In this document: one piece after another, positions 1-7,857 of the stretch | How positions within the stretch are numbered: the first letter of the stretch is position 1 | Layout of the letters: the number at the start of each line of letters is the position of its first letter | Assembly: GCF_025628885.1 (NCBI RefSeq) | Contig: NZ_JAOTIF010000024.1 | Location: forward strand, 1 to 64,000 | DNA length: 64,000 bases | Direction: 5' to 3' | From: Paraflavisolibacter caeni | GTDB lineage: Bacteria > Bacteroidota > Bacteroidia > Chitinophagales > Chitinophagaceae | Made by a program: the position numbers and the translations under genes | The notes under the pieces: model-generated | Seen by the model: only the letters and a program-made list of their open reading frames with translations | What the model was told of the DNA's origin: nothing | The model's database searches: none

Positions 1-875
1 GAGGAAACGATCCTGGGAACTAATATATTGTTATCAATAAATTGAATGAACCAATAAACAGCAATGATAATGATTTGCGTAGAAAAACCTGTGGTATTTA
101 TGGTCGCCGCTACTATAGATAAAAGCAAAGCGATCAACCCACCTATGTAAGGCAGTAAATTTAAAATGCCTCCAATTACCCCAACCACTATGGCAAAAGG
201 TACTCCGATAATTAATAAGGCTATGCTGTAGAGCACACAAATGATGGCTGTCTCCATCAACAGGCCGATCATGTAGCTTTGTATAGCCGTTTTGGTTTGG
301 GTCAATACCTCTGCCACTCGAAGTGAATTTTGTTCCAGGAACACCTGGAACAAAAAGTTAAGGATCAATGGTTTGTAAAATAAAAGCAGGAACACATAAA
401 TGGGGATCAGGACAATAATGCCAACAGTACCTGCTATCGTGCCTAACGTGTTTGTTAAGAGGTGCTGGCTGTTGTTGATAGCACTTTTAAGCACCTGCAC
501 CTGGCTGTCTATAGATAATCCAAAATGTAGTAGCATCCATTGCTGCAAATCGGTCAGTAAAATGGCAAACTTTTGTTTAAGCAACGGAATACTCTTTGTG
601 AATAAATATATCTGCGTAGAAAGAAAATAAAAGACACCGCTGATGACAATTACAGCCACCAGCATAGAGACTATTATGGCTAATACCCTGGGTAGTTTGT
701 GCTGCAGGCGATTGTTTAAAGGGTTAAGCAAAATGGCAGCCAATGCTGCAAGGGCCAATGGTATGATGATGTCAGCTAAAACATCCAATATATAAAAAAA
801 CAACACTAATCCAAATAAGACGAGCGTTGCTTTAATATAAAATGGATGAGCTTTAGACCCGCTCTTCGGTTCCAT
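1..875 (-). CDS. AI-2E family transporter (PF01594-type), 3' end outside window
   Basis: Reading the minus strand from an ATG at 875 gives 291 uninterrupted residues running off the window edge. The protein is very hydrophobic, with paired N-terminal membrane segments, a central soluble stretch of about 80 residues, and further membrane segments. Family hallmarks are visible near the end: NLLPYIGG, and FIDNNILVPRIV where the family usually has a DNN/P motif. Members are polytopic inner-membrane proteins, some reported to export autoinducer-2 or act as Na+/H+ antiporters; the substrate here cannot be told. The usual length is 340-370 residues, so about 50-80 are missing. It is a partial gene because of the window edge, not visibly broken. 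Confidence 0.85.
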   Translation of the reverse strand, partial: MEPKSGSKAHPFYIKATLVLFGLVLFFYILDVLADIIIPLALAALAAILLNPLNNRLQHKLPRVLAIIVSMLVAVIVISGVFYFLSTQIYLFTKSIPLLKQKFAILLTDLQQWMLLHFGLSIDSQVQVLKSAINNSQHLLTNTLGTIAGTVGIIVLIPIYVFLLLFYKPLILNFLFQVFLEQNSLRVAEVLTQTKTAIQSYMIGLLMETAIICVLYSIALLIIGVPFAIVVGVIGGILNLLPYIGGLIALLLSIVAATINTTGFSTQIIIIAVYWFIQFIDNNILVPRIVS

Positions 876-958
876 ACAGGCAAGCTTTATCCAAAGTTCT
901 TTTTTAATTTAATAATTCGCCGATGTTTCTTTTTTTGCTTATACCTCACATTACAGAT

Positions 959-1228
959 TCAATATTCATCGAAATAAAATTGCATATAGACTTCATCTTG
1001 CAACCTTGTAGCTTCTATTATGCCTTTACCTGTTATGCTATAAGTAGTTGGCGTCACACCCGACAGAATAACCAAATATCCACTCTCCGTCAGTTCGTCT
1101 AATAAAAACTGTAAGTATTCTTTATTAGCCACAATACCCATATTCTCCTCTTTACTTATATCCTGAAAAAGGAGTGTTTCATGCTTCAGCATAGTATTCA
1201 GTACTGTTGCACGGTTAAGAAATGACAT
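959..1228 (-). CDS. Small hypothetical protein, possibly winged-helix-like
   Basis: An 89-residue protein beginning MSFLNRATVLNTML from the ATG at 1228. A longer version from a TTG at 1273 would run into the terminator hairpin of the neighbouring gene, so the ATG is preferred. The pattern of helices followed by YLVILSGVTPTTYSITGKG resembles the third helix and beta-wing of small winged-helix proteins in which a wing precedes 'Y.IT..G'. No DNA-binding role can be claimed from this alone. It lies downstream of the coiled-coil secreted protein gene on the same strand but is separated from it by a terminator. Function is unknown. Confidence 0.5.
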   Translation of the reverse strand: MSFLNRATVLNTMLKHETLLFQDISKEENMGIVANKEYLQFLLDELTESGYLVILSGVTPTTYSITGKGIIEATRLQDEVYMQFYFDEY

Positions 1229-1259
1229 AGAGTTATTATTATTTAGATATGAACAAAAT

Positions 1260-1287
1260 AAAGACTCTGACAAATAGCAGAGTCTTT
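1260..1287 (-). terminator. Rho-independent-type terminator
   Basis: A perfect 10-bp inverted repeat, AAAGACTCTG and CAGAGTCTTT, with an 8-nt loop lies 16 nt past the stop of the secreted coiled-coil gene. On the minus strand it is followed by a T-rich stretch (TTTATTTTGTT). Confidence 0.7.
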
Positions 1288-1303
1288 ACAAATGGATCCA
1301 GGT

Positions 1304-1777
1304 TTATTGCTGTGTTAGTTGAACATTGATGGCATCGCGCATCGCTTGTAATTGCTCCAACCTAGCTTGCTTTTTGGCTAACTCCCCTTTTAGAGAGGCT
1401 ATTTTGTCGTCCTGGTTGCCTATATCATTATTGGCCGACCTAGCATCTTTTGCTTCATGAAAGGCTTTTTTAGATGAGCGCTTTGCTTTTCTTGCTTCCT
1501 TTACGCCGCCCTTTGTTGCTTTATCTGCCTGCACACTGCTGGTAACGGCTGCATCCTGGGCATTTGCATCTGCCGTGCTGGCTTTGTCTTTGTAGCCAGG
1601 CAGGTTGTTTTGTGTTATTGTTAACTTAGCTGTAAGGCTTGCAATATCATTGCTCACCTCTGTAAACTCTTTATTTAGTTTAGTGGTGTCTTCTGCCGAT
1701 TTATACATTTGGGCAGAAGCAGTAAATGTTGTTGTTATTAACATTAAAAAACAGACCATATAAATTTTATTTTTCAT
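1304..1777 (-). CDS. Secreted Ala/Lys-rich coiled-coil hypothetical protein
   Basis: A 157-residue protein with a clear signal peptide (MKNKIYMVCF... ending ASAQ, cleavage after about residue 22). The mature part is almost entirely polar and helical. A first heptad-like segment lies at about residues 30-60, an Ala/Lys/Asp-rich middle at 65-115, and a second coiled coil (KIASLKGELAKKQARLEQLQ) at 125-150. There are no cysteines or catalytic motifs. It is probably periplasmic; the composition suggests a structural or stress-related role, but no family is recognised. It is monocistronic by its own terminator. Confidence 0.7.
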   Translation of the reverse strand: MKNKIYMVCFLMLITTTFTASAQMYKSAEDTTKLNKEFTEVSNDIASLTAKLTITQNNLPGYKDKASTADANAQDAAVTSSVQADKATKGGVKEARKAKRSSKKAFHEAKDARSANNDIGNQDDKIASLKGELAKKQARLEQLQAMRDAINVQLTQQ

Positions 1778-2011
1778 AATTTTTCTTTTTAAAGAATTGA
1801 ATAATTGTCAACTACAAATCATATTGATTGGAGCACGGATTAGAAGCTGAAGTAAACTTTTGATTGCGACATTCAGAGAAAGCTGCTGCACAAATTGAAA
1901 TCAATGAAGTTTAAGTAGGAATAGTTGCCAGGAGCTTTGGGAGAATACATGTAAGGTACGCTATTAATCTAATACGAGCAGATATATTATTGCTTGTATT
2001 CCTCATATTCC

Positions 2012-2269
2012 TCATAAAAGTAGGTGACTGAATGATAGAATTGTGAAACAAACAAAAAGGTATTTTATAGAAAGAGACACTTGCACGATTAACTCATTAC
2101 AAACAAGATTTTCCCAGCTATCTGAATCATTTTGCAGTAAGCCCTGGATAGAATAACACACAGGAGCTTGGCCGCCTTTCTGGCGAGCCATGTAGCCGTC
2201 CTTGGATTTGTAAAAAGTACTATCACCAATAGTCTCTTGCAGTTTGATGCTACCCATTTGTTTAGTCAT
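2012..2269 (-). pseudogene. Remnant of a small Bacteroidota phage/element-associated protein
   Basis: The first 33 residues (ATG at 2269) match a pattern I know from a Bacteroidota family of about 140 residues often found near phage-like or integrative elements: M(S/T)K..GSIKL...IGD.TFYKSKDGY.AR.KGG. After the GG the homology stops in this frame. A neighbouring frame over about 2090-2150 gives IAGKIL, reminiscent of that family's GKAGK(I/V)LR segment, so an indel near 2160 is likely. The last 25 residues of the open frame are hydrophobic and unrelated. I read it as a frameshifted, truncated remnant. The family assignment is from memory and moderate. Confidence 0.45.
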
Positions 2270-2421
2270 AGGATAAAGTTTTTAATGATCATATTGAGCA
2301 TGGAGGAGGCAATTACAAGTCCAACAAGAAATGATGAATAATGATTAATTTTAAGTTCCTCACCACAAGATTATTGTACCATATTAGAAACCCAAAGTAG
2401 CGGTACCGCTATTGCAGCATT

Positions 2422-2628
2422 ATGCATGAAAATGTACCAATTCGCATAGTCATCTATGCGAAAGACATCAGCAATATAACTGGTAGGAAGGAGCGCACTG
2501 CCCGCAAGATCATTGCCCAGATCCGCCGCAAATACAATAAAAAGCCCGGCGACCTCGTCACCATCTACGAATTCTGCGAGCACACCGGCCTGAGTGAAGT
2601 AAGGGTCCGCCAGTTTCTTACCCGGTAA
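2422..2628 (+). CDS. Small conserved Bacteroidota HTH-like protein
   Basis: A 68-residue protein starting at the ATG at 2422. It contains AKDISNITGRKERTARKII followed by a basic stretch (RRKYNKK), then EFCEHTGLSEVRVRQFL. The two segments look like paired helix-turn-helix units ('DIS.ITG...RTA...I' and 'F..HTGL....V..FL'). I recognise this as a common small Bacteroidota protein of unknown function, possibly excisionase-like. It lies next to an element-derived remnant (2012-2269). A terminator hairpin lies about 190 nt downstream. Confidence 0.6.
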   Translation: MHENVPIRIVIYAKDISNITGRKERTARKIIAQIRRKYNKKPGDLVTIYEFCEHTGLSEVRVRQFLTR

Positions 2629-3376
2629 AAGCCAGGATAGAGTAGGAGTGAAGCATAGATACAGCTAGGATAGAGTATGGATAGTGTATGAAATGGTGTA
2701 GATCATCCAGCAAGATATCCAGATACAGATGCTCATAGCAGGAGCCATTCCTTCTTTAGGAACACTTTGGGGATATCCATTATAGGTAAATTAATCAAGC
2801 CTGTCTGGCCTGTAATGATTCAGCATCAAATAATTGTGAATCGATTAATTGATGCTTTTTTTGAGTTAGTCATTTAGTTGGCGATAATTAACATTTTTAA
2901 GATCTATTTACAATCAACTTTCCTGGTAAACAGTTAATATTCCTTAATCATATTACTGAAGTGTAACGAAAAGTAATTGACAATACTTCACTTGAATTTG
3001 GATGATTTTGTTTAAAAATTAGCAGTATTGAAAATCAAGCTGTTTGTTCAAAAAAACCTACGATGTAACGTAGGTTATCTCGCTCTATTTATAGAGGGAA
3101 AAAGAAGACATGGTTCGCTACAAAGAAAGACACCCAATGTTTTTACGATCATTATTTTAATCCTAACCCTTTTGAAAACTAAAAAATATCTCAATTACCT
3201 TTACAAAACTGTCCAATTGATAAGGGGTCGATACAAGACTACTGCCATACTGGAAGCTTAAGCCTTAGTTTTGCACTAGTTGAATTGTTTTTAACAGGCA
3301 ATAGTTACTGCAATCTTAGTGTACGCAACACTGATGAAAAGGTAAATAGTAATTTTTAGTTAGAATTATATAAGGA
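2629..3376. other. Gene-poor AT-rich stretch
   Basis: About 750 bp without a convincing gene. It contains a run of loosely repeated GGATAG/GTATG units (about 2635-2700), a terminator hairpin (2822-2862), and a 77-codon TTG-started open frame at 3028-3261 that has no recognisable features and was not accepted. Confidence 0.5.
2822..2862 (+). terminator. Rho-independent-type terminator
   Basis: AGCATCAA (2822-2829) pairs with TTGATGCT (2849-2856), and a run of seven T follows directly. It probably ends transcripts from the small HTH-like gene at 2422. Confidence 0.55.
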
Positions 3377-3586
3377 ATGGATATAAGAACTTTAATCATG
3401 TATTCTTCAATTGATGGGCAAACCCAAAAAATATGTCAGAGGCTTAAAGATATATTGGTTGACGCCCATCATTCTGTTGATTTAGTAACCATAGATAATC
3501 AGGTAAATGATATTTCCCTATATGACAAAGTTGTCCTTGCTTCTAGTATAAGATACGGTAAGCATAATTGGAAGATTGGTGGCTGA
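3377..3586 (+). pseudogene. Truncated HemG-like flavodoxin (protoporphyrinogen oxidase family)
   Basis: The ATG at 3377 opens a 69-residue frame with the flavodoxin start of HemG-type protoporphyrinogen IX dehydrogenases: a first strand, then the FMN-phosphate loop region SSIDGQTQKICQRLK, then the typical YDKVVLASSIRYGKHN at residues 49-64. Full-length members are about 175 residues. Here the frame ends five residues after GKHN, so the FMN isoalloxazine-binding loops and the C-terminal half are gone. No continuation was found downstream before the terminator at 3606. It is very probably a 3'-truncated pseudogene. Confidence 0.65.
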
Positions 3587-3605
3587 ATTATAATTATTTT
3601 TATGG

Positions 3606-3638
3606 GAGCCGAACAATGAGGTAATCCTTGTCCGGCTC
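3606..3638. terminator. Hairpin between converging genes
   Basis: GAGCCGAACAA (3606-3616) pairs with TTGTCCGGCTC (3628-3638) with one mismatch and an 11-nt loop. It sits 14 nt past the stop of the isochorismatase-like gene, with AT-rich flanks on both sides, so it may act in both directions. Confidence 0.55.
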
Positions 3639-3652
3639 TCATCATTATATTA

Positions 3653-4255
3653 TTAAGAAAACTGACCTACTTTTGACATTACTTCTTCAAAAAGAATTGG
3701 CAACACCTTCTGACCATCCTCTGTGGCCCAGTTGTGTACCAGTTCTGAAATCAATTGATTGATGCTCGTAGTCCGAACGCCCTGGCTTTCCCAAGTTTGT
3801 TTGGCTATATCATCAGCAATTTGGCTTGGTGAGCCTCCCGCGTCAATGACCACCTGAACATCAAACCCTTCTGCCTGCATTGAGATAGATGGCCAAACGA
3901 TACATACGTCATTGGTAAGCCCTGCCATGATAACATTTTTCCTTCCGTTAGCTGCCTTCAATACTGCTTCTTTGTATGCTTCGTCATCCCAGGCATTAGT
4001 AATCCCTGCTCTTTTTACACGGATTGCGTATTCTTCGGGAAGAATCTCTTGTAAGTCAGGAATTAGCGGGCCCTGAGCATGATCTTCCTGGCTGCTCGTA
4101 AGAACCACCGGAATGTCAAGTGCCTTTGCCAATTTTGCCAACGCTCTTGTTCTGCTCACTATCATTTCGTGAGGTCTGTTAGCACAAAAGTTAAGTGTAC
4201 CAACCTGGTGGTCTACCAACAACATCATTGTGTCGTCTTTTTTAAACTGTTTCAT
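3653..4255 (-). CDS. Isochorismatase-family hydrolase, YcaC-like
   Basis: A complete 200-residue cysteine hydrolase of the isochorismatase superfamily. The catalytic triad is visible: Asp15 in LLVDHQ, Lys81 in IRVKRAG and Cys118 in LTNDVCIVW; INAWDD-like wording after the Lys (ITNAWDD) is typical of the YcaC subgroup. Such cytosolic enzymes hydrolyse small amide or vinyl-ether substrates; the YcaC subgroup has no firmly known substrate. It is the last gene of a minus-strand run that begins with pirin (9744), and in Bacteroidota these genes often occur with HxlR regulators. A decayed relative lies at 11740-12370. Confidence 0.88.
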   Translation of the reverse strand: MKQFKKDDTMMLLVDHQVGTLNFCANRPHEMIVSRTRALAKLAKALDIPVVLTSSQEDHAQGPLIPDLQEILPEEYAIRVKRAGITNAWDDEAYKEAVLKAANGRKNVIMAGLTNDVCIVWPSISMQAEGFDVQVVIDAGGSPSQIADDIAKQTWESQGVRTTSINQLISELVHNWATEDGQKVLPILFEEVMSKVGQFS

Positions 4256-4335
4256 TTTTATTTAATTTATAGATTATTGAACTTATTTAAGTTTCGTCTT
4301 TTTTATAAGTTGTTCTTGGAAAGGCCTTTTCTGAT

Positions 4336-5061
4336 TTAGAATAGTAAAACACTCAAAAACCCGCCAAAGCTGTTTTCGTTGTGTTTCATAGGCCCGTAGT
4401 AATCAATATTAGTTCCCACTCCAAATGTGAACTCTTTATAGGTGACACCTGCCCGTGCCACCACATAACTTCTTGAGTGTTTGTCAATTGACATAGTGTG
4501 GGCATATAAACCTTGCAAGCGTGAATAAAAACGCCATTTTTCATTAATTGTCGGTTTGTATTCGACTAAAGCAAGCCCCTCTACATTGGCATCTTTGGAT
4601 ATATCTATCCTTGGATAAAATATCAACAACCAATCGGGATTGGCAAAAGAATAAATCAATCCCGCTGTCGGCCTGATACCTGTCGCCGAAGAAAGGTGGA
4701 AACCGCCATTAAGCCTTAACCGGTTTACCAAATCATAGGTAATGCTGGCCTGCGTCATATAATCATCAACGGTATAAGTACCCCATTCTCCTACCAGGTT
4801 CGTTACACTGAAAAAACCTAATCGTGGAACGCTCTGGAATTTTTTGTCCGTTAGCATCTGAAAAGTCATTCCTCTGTTGCTCAACAACACTTCAACATTA
4901 ACAGGAGGATTATGCATGGAATTTGATCCTGATTGTTGTGAGAAACTGTGAATACTGTTGAGAGTGATTAACCATGTAAGCGTAAAACGGAGAAAGTGTG
5001 TAAATGCTTTGCCCATCTGTTCAGTTGTACCTTTTGTTTTATAGGGATATGTCATTTTCAT
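4336..5061 (-). CDS. Predicted outer-membrane beta-barrel protein, unknown function
   Basis: About 241 residues from the ATG at 5061; an internal ATG at 5016 gives 226 residues and puts a signal peptide right at the N-terminus (HFLRFTLTWLITLNSIHSFSQQ). The TTG at 5127 is unlikely. The mature chain alternates polar and aromatic residues in strand-like segments, contains many Tyr/Phe/Gly, and ends in F (SVLLF), as expected for an outer-membrane barrel. No family is recognised. It is on the same strand as the stress enzymes around it, 80 nt upstream of the isochorismatase gene and 215 nt after the NmrA-like gene, so it may be co-transcribed. Confidence 0.6.
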   Translation of the reverse strand: MKMTYPYKTKGTTEQMGKAFTHFLRFTLTWLITLNSIHSFSQQSGSNSMHNPPVNVEVLLSNRGMTFQMLTDKKFQSVPRLGFFSVTNLVGEWGTYTVDDYMTQASITYDLVNRLRLNGGFHLSSATGIRPTAGLIYSFANPDWLLIFYPRIDISKDANVEGLALVEYKPTINEKWRFYSRLQGLYAHTMSIDKHSRSYVVARAGVTYKEFTFGVGTNIDYYGPMKHNENSFGGFLSVLLF

Positions 5062-5276
5062 TTTATATATCTTATGAAGCCGGTGATAACCATTTCGGTA
5101 ATTCGGGGAAACGCAAAGCTGACGCAATCCAGATCAGAATTTTAATAATAAGAACCGTACTTATAGGTTGACCTGTAATAAAGTGTACCGGAGCAAATTC
5201 GAGTGAGTAAAGAAATGGTAATAAAGGAAATTTCGGATTTGTTTTTTCTTAAATTTAAATTACAGATTGATTATCA

Positions 5277-6176
5277 TCATTCGGTAATAACTGTTTGCCT
5301 TAAATAATCAGTAACTCCGATTGGGTTCACATTAGGATACCGTTCATTCATTGGAGCCTCAAGCCTTCCTTTTCCGTTTAACATTGCACGCCAATACATT
5401 AGTGGTAACCACGCAAAAATATTTTTAGGATGAGTCTGCATACGCTGGCTGATTTCTGTGTTCAGGTCCTCTAGCGTTCCCATTTTTCGGATAGTGATTG
5501 CACTACCTAATCCAGCTTCACTACTCTTCACCAGTTCGTGAAAGTTTAACGAATCACCCGCAAAAAAGAGCTTGTCTGGTAGGGAATCGTCATCAAGTGC
5601 TGCCTCAGCTATATAAGCAGCTGTATCAGCATATGTAGTAACCTCCATTTTTTCATTACCATTACCCCACAAATAGGCTTCTCCTTTCTCTAAATTGAAA
5701 GCACCTAAAAAACCAAAAAGAACGTCTTTATCAAGGAATGCGCCGTTTAATATGTGTACGATCTCTACATTACCTTTACGATCTTCTGCCTGAAGTGCAA
5801 ATGAACGCCTCCAATCGGAATTAATGTTTGCACCTTCCTCCAAATTGAAAAAGTTGAAGCTGTAATCTGATGGTATAAATCTTTTGACTCCAGCTTCCTT
5901 CGCTGCTTGGAGCCATCGTAATTGATCATTAATAATCGTTTCTGGTCCGCCCTGTACTGCTGAAATTACAGAGTATACGTTGTTGAAAGCATTAGCTTCA
6001 TTTTCTGTTATCTCTGAAGCTTCAATAATGTCTTCGGCTAATTTTTTACGGCTGCCCGGACGTAGTAGTAACCGAAGGTTTACCCCCTTTTTTATTAATT
6101 CTCTTGCGATCATGCCTCCCAATTTGCCGGAACTGCCAATAAGCAGAACAGCTTTATTTTGATTTTGTTTTTTCAT
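5277..6176 (-). CDS. NmrA-like / isoflavone-reductase-like NAD(P)-binding protein
   Basis: A 299-residue atypical short-chain dehydrogenase-fold protein. The N-terminal dinucleotide-binding loop GSSGKLGG (residues 14-21) follows the first strand, and LRLLLRPGS supplies the basic residues that usually select NADP(H). FIPSDYSFNF is the usual central motif 'rFiPSefG'. The start at 6176 (MKKQNQNKAVLLIG) places the Gly motif at the normal distance from the N-terminus; an ATG at 6221 would overlap the preceding gene by 16 nt. The family includes redox sensors and reductases acting on small aromatic or quinone substrates. It probably belongs to the HxlR-controlled run. Confidence 0.82.
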   Translation of the reverse strand: MKKQNQNKAVLLIGSSGKLGGMIARELIKKGVNLRLLLRPGSRKKLAEDIIEASEITENEANAFNNVYSVISAVQGGPETIINDQLRWLQAAKEAGVKRFIPSDYSFNFFNLEEGANINSDWRRSFALQAEDRKGNVEIVHILNGAFLDKDVLFGFLGAFNLEKGEAYLWGNGNEKMEVTTYADTAAYIAEAALDDDSLPDKLFFAGDSLNFHELVKSSEAGLGSAITIRKMGTLEDLNTEISQRMQTHPKNIFAWLPLMYWRAMLNGKGRLEAPMNERYPNVNPIGVTDYLRQTVITE

Positions 6177-6205
6177 TTCTTTTATTGTTTGCGTTATTTT
6201 AAGAT

Positions 6206-6928
6206 TTAGAGTTTGAACCATGGAAGTTTAACTCTATAAAAGGTTTGAGCTAGTTTTTCAGGCTCTTCTACTTCACCAAAGTGGAGCTTGGCAATGTAAT
6301 CTCCAATTTCTTCCGGTGTAATCATACTGGGCCCACCAACTCTGCCTTGTTGTCTTGTTTGAATTCCTGCAATGATCAATTGAAATGCTTTTGCTCCGGT
6401 TTCCCTTAATTCAGTATTAAGAAATTCAGTCATTTTATATTGCATCCAACCAGCAATTGTGACGAGTTCGGCTCCTGGCATAGCTACAAGACCTCCCGGT
6501 CCGTTTATGGAAATGTAGGTTCCGAATCCTTGCTTTTTTAATATTGGTGAAATGGCTCTTGCAAAGTAAAAATGAGGATGAACATTTTCATTCATTACCT
6601 GGTTATAATCCTTTCCGTCAACTTCAGATAGCCTCTTTCCTTGCCACCAACTTCCTAAAGACGCAACTGCAATATCAATTACGGCATGCTGATTTTCTAA
6701 GGTTTGTTTCAATTGAACAGCTGTTTCAAAAGAACTCAAATCGGCTTTTATTGGAATAAGTTTTTGATCCAATTCTAATCCAATGTATTCCTTTAAAGAT
6801 ATCAGCTTATCCTCATTTCGATAAGGAACAAAAACTGTTGCTCCATGATTGATGAGTTGTTTTACTATTCCAATACCAATATTGCCGGACCCACCGGCAA
6901 CAATGGCAGATTTGTTTTTTAAATCCAT
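6206..6928 (-). CDS. SDR-family protein with atypical active site
   Basis: A 240-residue Rossmann-fold protein. The cofactor loop AGGSGNIGIG (residues 11-20) and the later VASLGSWW, in place of the family's NNAG, mark it as an SDR. In classical members a Ser is followed about 12 residues later by Tyr-x3-Lys. Here ISINGPGG is followed by TIAGWMQYKMTEFLN, and no Tyr-x3-Lys is visible at the right distance; Gln appears where Lys is expected. It may be a non-classical or catalytically weak member. It ends 30 nt before the NmrA-like start and is probably co-transcribed with it. Confidence 0.78.
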   Translation of the reverse strand: MDLKNKSAIVAGGSGNIGIGIVKQLINHGATVFVPYRNEDKLISLKEYIGLELDQKLIPIKADLSSFETAVQLKQTLENQHAVIDIAVASLGSWWQGKRLSEVDGKDYNQVMNENVHPHFYFARAISPILKKQGFGTYISINGPGGLVAMPGAELVTIAGWMQYKMTEFLNTELRETGAKAFQLIIAGIQTRQQGRVGGPSMITPEEIGDYIAKLHFGEVEEPEKLAQTFYRVKLPWFKL

Positions 6929-7024
6929 GTTTTTATATTTTATTTCAATCGTCTTTTGATTTATTTGGAGAATGAAATAGTAAAAGCAAGAGAAAAAAAG
7001 CTGTTAGGAATGTAGTAAATCAAG

Positions 7025-7061
7025 CCACATAATCATTTTATTTTTAAAGATAATTATGTGG
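7025..7061 (-). terminator. Hairpin after the SDR pseudogene
   Basis: CCACATAATCAT and ATAATTATGTGG pair with one mismatch around a 13-nt AT-rich loop, 12 nt past the stop of the upstream minus-strand gene. It could separate the pirin-OYE-SDR transcript from the genes below. Confidence 0.4.
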
Positions 7062-7072
7062 ATATTCTTCTT

Positions 7073-7811
7073 TTAGAATGCTGAGTCTCCAAGATCTGCC
7101 GAGATAATACTGCCTGTTATCGATTGAGCCAGATCGGTACACAGCAGTGCGATGACTCTGGCAATTTCATCAGGATAAGCAGTGCGACCCAAGGGCAGCT
7201 TGCTTCCATAAACCTTGTGAGAGTCAAAACCACCAAATGCCTTATCAAGATCAACTTTTTGTACATCCATTCCCGGGGTTTCTGTCATAGTGGGACTTAC
7301 ACCAACAACCCTGATTTCATTTGGGCCAAACTCAACGGCAAGTGCCCTGGTCAATGCCTCAATTCCTCCCTTTGATGCGATATAATGTGGAAGTCCTGGT
7401 ACTGTTTTCCAGGCCGTTGTGGAATGGATATTGATTACAACACCCCTTCTTTTTCCTTCAATCATTTTTTTAATACCTGCGCGGGCGCCTAGGAAAGATC
7501 CCAGCAATATTGCACCAGATATCAAGATGTCCGGTCTCTTTCACTGCGAACTCCGCAACATCGTTGATGCTTTGTTCGTCAGGCAATCTCACTTGGGCTG
7601 CTGAGGCTGCGTAACCTTTTTTTCTGAAAACTTCGGCTTCCTTTTGAGCTGAGTCTATGTCCATGTCGGCTAATATAACATGAGCTCCAAGTTCAGCGAT
7701 TCTTTTTGCTGTTGCTAATCCTATTCCCTTTGCACCGCCGGTAATAACAGCTGTTTTTCCTTGAAGAGAAAACAACTCATTTAATGTTTTATCTGAAAGA
7801 TTTGTAAGCAT
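7073..7811 (-). pseudogene. Short-chain dehydrogenase/reductase with internal deletion and frameshift
   Basis: Two open segments on the minus strand together make an SDR. The first (ATG at 7811) has TGGAKGIGLA and the CNIAG motif, then runs into PRRPRRY and a stop. The second, in another frame, resumes with FLGARAGIKKMIEGKRRG, then HST..., YIASK (the Tyr-x3-Lys) and ends normally with DLGDSAF. In intact SDRs about 23-27 residues separate NxAG from the 'G-(T/S)-F' helix; here they are almost adjacent. So roughly 70 bp are missing at about 7495-7515, and the frame is lost. Both catalytic halves are preserved, so the damage looks recent. Confidence 0.8.
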
Positions 7812-7857
7812 GATCTACTTATTGTAGTCTGTAAAATTTCAATATCCTTTTAAAACG

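Noticed and set aside
3028-3261. 77-codon open frame from a TTG in AT-rich DNA
   Set aside because: No family features, Lys/Ile/Leu-rich composition expected from AT-rich non-coding DNA, no start signal.
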